From: Takakia lepidozioides | Taxonomy: Eukaryota > Streptophyta > Takakiopsida > Takakiales > Takakiaceae | Assembly: GCA_030704615.1 (NCBI GenBank) | Contig: CM060734.1 | Coordinates: 24,988,001 to 25,052,000, forward strand | Length of the DNA stretch: 64,000 nucleotides | Direction of reading: 5' to 3' | Shown: in pieces, positions 60,101 through 64,000 of the stretch | Numbering within the stretch: the first letter of the stretch is position 1 | Layout: every line of letters begins with the position of its first letter | Translations under genes and position numbers: made by a program | Notes under the pieces: model-generated | Told to the model about the DNA's origin: nothing | Database searches by the model: none | What the model saw: the letters and a program-made list of their open reading frames with translations, nothing else

Positions 60101-60248
60101 CTCTGCAAGTGAGAGCTCTTTGGATTCAATGCAAGTAGTTAGTGAGCTGCAGCAGCCACAACTACTTTCTTTTGTGCCAATGGCAGGTCCTAAAATAGAC
60201 CCTGTAAATGGCTGGTTTAGCCTTGTTCCGAGTCCCGTGGAGGATTAG
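48139..60248 (+). CDS. Multi-exon ankyrin-repeat and coiled-coil protein
   Basis: A start ATG at 48139 (MVAVAATSAMQGSS) is proposed; exon 1's donor is uncertain. Later exons fit by consensus and phase: 49140-49412, 49847-50200, 51211-51379, 51727-51805, 52885-53025, 55417-55598, 55823-55925, 56890-57966, 58351-58563, 58989-59051, 59373-59571 and 59655-60248. Exons 2-8 give about nine ankyrin repeats (RTALHFASG, DGFTPLHMAAG, DGATPLLAAA, VGVTALIAAA, GGVTPLIAAA, EGKTALIHAV, DGCTALHHGA, RGRTPLQEAL), a protein-binding solenoid. Exons 9-12 are charged and coiled-coil (WKQLESEIARRQAELLNLF, VRELERLV, AEVADLRLEMRQREEQ), then Ser-rich (GITRSASESSLDSM), ending PSPVED. About 1,200 residues are expected, with no signal peptide or membrane span. 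One likely single-base error or frameshift lies in the GGG near 59523. A scaffold role is inferred; I know no exact orthologue. Confidence 0.85.
51002..51071 (-). mobile_element. 70-bp LINE tail insertion with TSD
   Basis: The insert is nearly identical to the 3' end of the LINE at 53251 (TTGTACTCATAAGACG … CCCAGTTTGAGCGGGAAC). It is flanked by the direct repeat AAAGCCCTTAGAAGA at 50987-51001 and 51072-51086. It is therefore an extreme 5'-truncated copy in the intron between exons 3 and 4. Confidence 0.85.
52132..52168 (+). mobile_element. 37-bp LINE tail insertion with TSD
   Basis: The insert is the reverse complement of the same LINE 3' end (…GGCAAACAACGTCTTATGAG). It lies between two copies of TCTATCTCTTCTAAGG (52116-52131 and 52169-52184). 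Confidence 0.85.
52185..52600 (+). pseudogene. LINE zf-RVT fragment
   Basis: The plus strand reads HTLRRETGRW, CAICLCP, a stop, then ETEEQFFFHCPHYYEIWRRH. This is the zf-RVT pattern of a different LINE from the one at 53251. Only the C-terminus and a T-rich tail are present. Confidence 0.6.
53236..53250 (+). repeat. Target-site duplication, left copy
   Basis: TCTCTTCATGATATA is repeated at 55281-55295, bounding the LINE. A perfect 15-base duplication indicates a fairly recent insertion. Confidence 0.85.
53251..55280 (-). mobile_element. Non-autonomous LINE lacking its reverse-transcriptase core
   Basis: Bounded by a 15-bp target duplication, the element reads on the minus strand. It has an endonuclease/phosphatase domain (VVLLGDFNARVGKG, RSIVDYIIMD, TSDHFLVW; 55043-54330), with a frameshift near 54690. 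Then, without any of the RT fingers or palm, comes the RT C-terminal region (VIRPALEYGSAIWV, about 54245) and a zf-RVT finger (CPLCGQSEDSIHFLIHC, about 53640). The frame runs to within 10 bp of the 3' end (NGHKATANNVL, stop). The roughly 300-400 residues holding YxDD are absent, and the two frames overlap at 54299-54378. It lies in the intron between exons 6 and 7 of the ankyrin gene, in antisense orientation. Confidence 0.9.
55281..55295 (+). repeat. Target-site duplication, right copy
   Basis: Second copy of TCTCTTCATGATATA, next to the 5' end of the LINE. Confidence 0.85.
58612..58636 (+). mobile_element. 25-bp LINE tail insertion with TSD
   Basis: GGGAAACAACGTCTTAAGAG… resembles the last bases of the LINE 3' end. 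It is flanked by TCTCTTTGTTTCTC at 58598-58611 and 58637-58650. The target is low-complexity, so the duplication is less conclusive than for the other two. Confidence 0.6.
59262..59342. repeat. Two adjacent perfect hairpins before exon 12
   Basis: ATAGTGAGG…CCTCACTAT (about 59266-59298) is followed by GTAAAGATACTGC…GCAGTATCTTTAC (about 59302-59342), with 9- and 13-base arms. Both lie in the intron between exons 11 and 12, just upstream of the acceptor at 59372. An (AT)n stretch (59212-59226) precedes them. Confidence 0.8.
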
Positions 60249-61480
60249 GAGTGAAGGCAGATCAACCGATAGATCCAAGGGTGAAAGCTCTGCCTCTCTT
60301 TCTTGAGTGACAGTGTCTAGACAATGCCTGCAGTTGCGTGGGGCTGAATCTGGGGTGGCTTATTTGGTAGGTGGATGCTCCAGTAAATAGTACTTGGAAA
60401 TCTCAATCCAGCTTCATCCATGAGATTAGTCCCAGTACAGGAGCCAGCCTTTAGCATGTTAGTCACCCTTGCTCCCTTCTCTGGCATCCGTCTGATTTGA
60501 ACACTAGTTTCTGATCAGTCAACCCCCTCTCCCAGGTCAGTGGTCTTGGTTAGCCAGGTACTGAGTACATTCTTTCACTCTCGTAGATTGCTCCTTAGCT
60601 TAACATCCATAGAAGGTCAACTGTAACTGTATAATATTATGGCATCTGGACTTATCCTCCATAAAAATGGAGGCTATTATTTCCCTGAGGTCGTATCATC
60701 CTTTGTACCCACAATTCTATCCAGGTAAAACTTCTGTCAAGCATTTGAGATGGGAACAAGCAGCCCCACATATGTGATGGTCGGATAAGCCCTCAAAATC
60801 AAACAGGTAAGACATTTAAATAGCGTACTTGAAAATTAGACACGAACAAAGTCATGTTTCGCAATAGAGTGATGTCCTACATGGGTAGGGGTGAACAATC
60901 CAGTAGCTCAGATGCTTATTAGTAAGATTGCGGTCCTCGTAAGCCAAAGGGCAATTGCTTCTGGACTTCGACAGGATCCTTCGATCTCATGTCCGCTAAC
61001 AAAGCTGCAGGCGTCATATTCTTCAGTCTGTTGAGCAGAACACACCAAAGTCCTTTACCAATACCGCCTAAGGAAGCCTGTTAAGGTTTTCACTTAACAC
61101 TTATAATGTGTTCATCGAGTCCCACCCATGCGATGGGAGCGAGGTAAGTCTTGCAAGGTTGATCAGTGACTTGAAAAGAAGACAAGATATGAGTAAAACA
61201 AGAGGTGAAGTTTCTGAACTTTACATGCTACTCATTCTATGAAGGACACGGCTTAAAGCTTACATTGAAAGAATCTATGTTTTAAAAACATCACTATCTC
61301 CTCTGCACTGTCATCCCTAACCTATTCAGTTTAAAAAATTGCAATTAAATATCTACTCACGGGGAGGATGACAAACTTGTTCCGACAGATCTTCCTTCAT
61401 CTGAAGAAGGATTTGGTAGCTCTCGGTTTTCTCTGAGTTGGCTTGCAAACTTTTGTGTGGTCAGATTCTTCAAGTTTGTA
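60249..61480. other. 3' flank of the ankyrin gene
   Basis: Presumed 3'-UTR and spacer. AATAAA-like words are weak (TATAATATTATGG near 60630). No coding frame is supported. Confidence 0.4.
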
Positions 61481-61481
61481 G

Positions 61482-61565
61482 TTGTGGAAGCGAGAGAGTG
61501 GCGGCATGGACCGAAAATATGACGGAAACCCCTGGACTATAACAAAAACCACAACTCTGAAATTG
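61482..61565 (+). pseudogene. Short MULE transposase scrap
   Basis: GGMDRKYDGNPW and then TKTTTLKLPLL match the segment of MULE copy 3 just before its first intron (GMDRKYDGHPWCKTR…). No other MULE part is found around it, though the frame stays open to 61919. Confidence 0.6.
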
Positions 61566-62640
61566 CCGTTGCTGGAGAAGAAAGACACGGCAGTCATGTT
61601 TGTTGGTCTCTCATCCTTCCTGAAGTCTGTGCCGATTTCTCGTGTGTGTCTTTCTATCTTCCAGCTGGGCCACTGCACCGCTGTTTTCTATCGGCGGCAA
61701 CTCGTACACAATGTCCCCATGGTGATATGTTGCTATGACAGTGATGGTTTCTTTGTACATGTAGGTGTGCAGGTTTACATGCAACTTTACACGGAAGAAA
61801 ATGAGGAAGCAAATGGAGTGCTAACCAGAAATGTTTCTCGGCCTTATGTTCAAAGGCAACCCATGGAGCTTTTGTCTGACATGTTGAATGTTAGTACTGT
61901 ATGTGCCATGTATCATTGACATTAAGGGTTCCGTTATGTTTCCATCCTAGGTTGTCTCTTGAGCCGTGTTCCAACTTCAAATTGAGTGTGTTTCTGAGCA
62001 GTTCAGTTGCTGGTTGCAAGATGAGATGTTCTACTTAGTCTTGCAATGGAGTAAATGGATGTTCAGGTCTACTGGCTCATATGCAGAGGAGAAGTAGAGA
62101 GGGGAAGTCCAAAAAGCTTCTTTCTGACCCCAGTCAATGGTGGGACAATCGTGGCAAAAAGGTGAATGCTTGTTGGATTACAGAGAGTAGTAGATGCCAT
62201 TGAGCATAGGAACCAGTGTGATAAGTTGAGTTTGGGTTTTTGTTGGAACAAATCTAGGGCTGTCATTGTCAGCAAGGATGTATGCATGATCTGTGCAGAG
62301 GCATGGATAGCTGAAGGAGCAGGGATAGAGTGTGGGTCCAGATTCAGCCAAGAGGGCCGGATTTCAAGCACAAGATTACCTATGATTCCTGTGGAAGGAT
62401 AGCTACAAGAAACTTGCATGGGTAGATGGTCAACTGGAAGCCGCAGCAGCAGCAACATAATGATAAAATCAGGCACTACTAATCAAGGCACCTTCTTCAA
62501 CACATTTCACCATGTTTTTCCCTCTTATCAGAATCGGCCCTAAATTTCCATGTTGAATTCTGCAAGTTAGCTGCGTTTTTTATCTCCTTAGAAAAGTTAG
62601 AATCAGTTTCTTTTTATATTACGAGTACTCCACTGTAAGG
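61566..62640. other. No firmly recognised gene
   Basis: Open frames at 61566-61919 and 62166-62402 show no family motif. The second contains CMICAEAW and lies 240 bp before the dehydrogenase-like exon. Either could hold an exon of that gene, but similarity is not visible. Confidence 0.3.
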
Positions 62641-62779
62641 GAGGAAGAAAGTGATGAAGATGCTAGAGGACAAGATCGTTGAACCGTTGGTCGGCAAGAA
62701 GTTTCATCTGGCTGACTTCAAGGCTGCTCTGGTAGAGGCAGAGCAGGACGCCCGAGGTGGCAAGGTGCTTCTGGTGAAT
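62641..62779 (+). CDS. Last exon of a medium-chain dehydrogenase/reductase-like gene
   Basis: After a possible acceptor (CTGTAAG) the frame reads MKMLEDKIVEPLVGKKFHLA, then DFKAALVEAEQDARGGKVLL and a stop. This is the typical C-terminus of zinc-type alcohol dehydrogenase/quinone oxidoreductase-family proteins (xLVGKxFPLxxAxxALxExExxARGGKVLL). Upstream exons with the nucleotide-binding Rossmann fold are not seen in the preceding 2 kb, so it is an orphan exon, or the rest lies in long introns. Confidence 0.5.
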
Positions 62780-63572
62780 TAGCGAGTTTACAATCTCATA
62801 ACGCTCACATAAATCCGACAGGTGCATTGTACTGGACTCTTCATCGCCCAAAATTCAATGAATGTACATAACTCATGCTTTCAAAGTGGCTGACAGAGCT
62901 ACCTAAAAAACTGCTTAGAAATCCCTTCGTTAAGATCGTTACCTTTGCAGATGAGAAGTTTTTTCCTGACAGGAGGAAGTACCTTACGCCAGGTGTAAGA
63001 CACCTAGGGCCTTAAATTAGTAAGCTCCACTTCAACCAACAGACCCAACAAAGAAACCAGGATTGAAGAATAAAAAACCACTAGAATTGTACACAGTGTA
63101 GTGTAAGTAGATCGATTATGAAATGTTTACTGTATATGCAAAGAGAAGCAGTACTCTGCAATTACTTGATGAAATTGAACAAATACATCTTCATCCTTGG
63201 CATCTCCAACACCGTTATTGTGTGAGCAGCTCACACAAAGTTTGTGCCAGGTTATTATTTGGTTAGCCCTTTGCTTCATACTATGGGCGGGTCAGCCATG
63301 TTCCGCTTACAAGGCTTACACATTCTGCATAGTTTATGCCCACCTTGTCCTATACAACCATACTTGTTGCAAGATGCACACTCCAGCATGAGATTTTAAT
63401 AATGCAGTCCTGGACTTCCTAAATATCAAACCCACAGAAATTGTTGTAAGTATCGCTGCACACTGTACCTATGTCAAATGGGTTAGTAAGTAGCAAGTTG
63501 TATTTTGGAAAGTGTGTATTTGCATTCTGTCCATCGCAATCAAATTTATGACTGTTTCCAGGATGTATATGT
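62780..63572. other. 3' flank, nothing recognised
   Basis: No coding signal is seen. The stretch could hold the 3'-UTR of the dehydrogenase-like gene. Confidence 0.4.
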
Positions 63573-63839
63573 TTAAATCAGACTGACCATTTCCTTCGGA
63601 AGTACATTCTCTGCTTTGTGTTGTGAGGGGCGTGGTTTGTTTCCCTGGGGTAGTCTTACATGATTTTCATCCTGTTTTATTTTTGTCAGACAGTGTGAAG
63701 GAGAAACTGTATGAGAATCTGAGTGTATGAACTTCGGCACCAAACATGAAGCGCAAAAGCAAGACAGGTCTCTTGTCTTTATGTTAGTAGGATTGATGAG
63801 GTCATTTGCATAAACACTATGCATGCTCTGACTTCCCTT

Positions 63840-63970
63840 GACAGTGCTGCAGTCCCACCGCTTTCCCCGCTCAACATCATCGCGACCAACATCCCAAAAA
63901 ACCCTGCGAACTTCTGACCTTGCCTTTGAGTAGGAAGAGAGAGGCATACCTCCTCCCAACCTCATCCTTA
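63840..63970 (-). CDS. Possible exon running leftward from the window end
   Basis: Minus-strand reading gives MRLGGGMPLSSYSKARSEVR, then VFWDVGRDDVERGKRWDCST, with a balanced, gene-like composition and continuity towards 64000. No donor is certain near 63840. I recognise no family, so this is tentative. Confidence 0.25.
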
Positions 63971-64000
63971 GGAATGTAACAGCATCGGTAGCATTCTGAA

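Noticed and set aside
62069-62476. Minus-strand 135-codon frame
   Set aside because: Composition is not gene-like, there is no motif, and the opposite strand is equally open.

Overview
The window looks like a repeat-saturated nuclear region of a plant-lineage eukaryote. The basis is GT-AG introns that restore reading frame, TATA-type promoters, ribosomal protein L32 gene fragments, and degraded transposons of at least five classes: Helitron, MULE-like, PIF/Harbinger, hAT and LINE. A large-genome streptophyte alga such as Chara is my best guess, from general resemblance only. No bacterial operon, Shine-Dalgarno pattern, rRNA, tRNA or CRISPR locus is visible.

Layout. 1-10.0 kb: AT-rich DNA with an RPA-like OB-fold ORF, two inverted remnants of one Helitron Rep gene between copies of a GGATCT-rich repeat, a MULE 3' end carrying an internal inversion, and a Harbinger fragment. 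10.0-15.9 kb (minus strand): a TATA promoter with a 52-bp palindrome array upstream of it, then gene A, a spliced gene with a ParB/sulfiredoxin-like domain and in-frame stops. Two of its introns hold GAGTGCG palindromes. A methyltransferase-like fragment lies next to it. 15.9-21.1 kb (plus): a long degenerate MULE (copy 2) with a tandem-repeat 3' region. 21.1-27.1 kb: an RPL32 exon fragment, unassigned DNA and a second GAGTGCG array. 27.2-29.4 kb: an internally deleted MULE (copy 4) meeting unknown gene C tail to tail. 29.7-34.9 kb: a hAT transposase with GCGACCGCC palindrome arrays on both sides. 34.96-38.4 kb (minus): gene B, a relative of gene A, ending in an N4/N6-type DNA methyltransferase. 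38.7-45.1 kb: GTTCGG palindromes, unknown gene X and MULE copy 3. 45.3-47.1 kb: a second RPL32 exon fragment and a LINE tail. 48.1-60.2 kb (plus): the one convincing host gene, encoding about nine ankyrin repeats plus coiled coil, with exon phases that match. LINE copies of 2,030, 70, 37 and 25 bp sit in its introns between target-site duplications. 60.2-64 kb: mostly non-coding, with a MULE scrap and a last exon resembling a medium-chain dehydrogenase.

Two things stand out. The first is a eukaryotic repeat-associated gene family joining a ParB-like domain to a bacterial-type DNA amino-methyltransferase. The second is three families of short perfect palindromes. GTTCG and GAGTGCG palindromes sit in expanded introns of the mobile genes. 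GCGACCRCC palindromes form 52-bp arrays just upstream of TATA boxes of three minus-strand genes. The GCGACCRCC arrays look like a promoter or silencing module; this is inference.

Most TE genes here are pseudogenes with frameshifts or stops. Exon borders come from splice consensus and phase matching by eye. Coordinates may be off by 1-3 bases, more for degraded elements.
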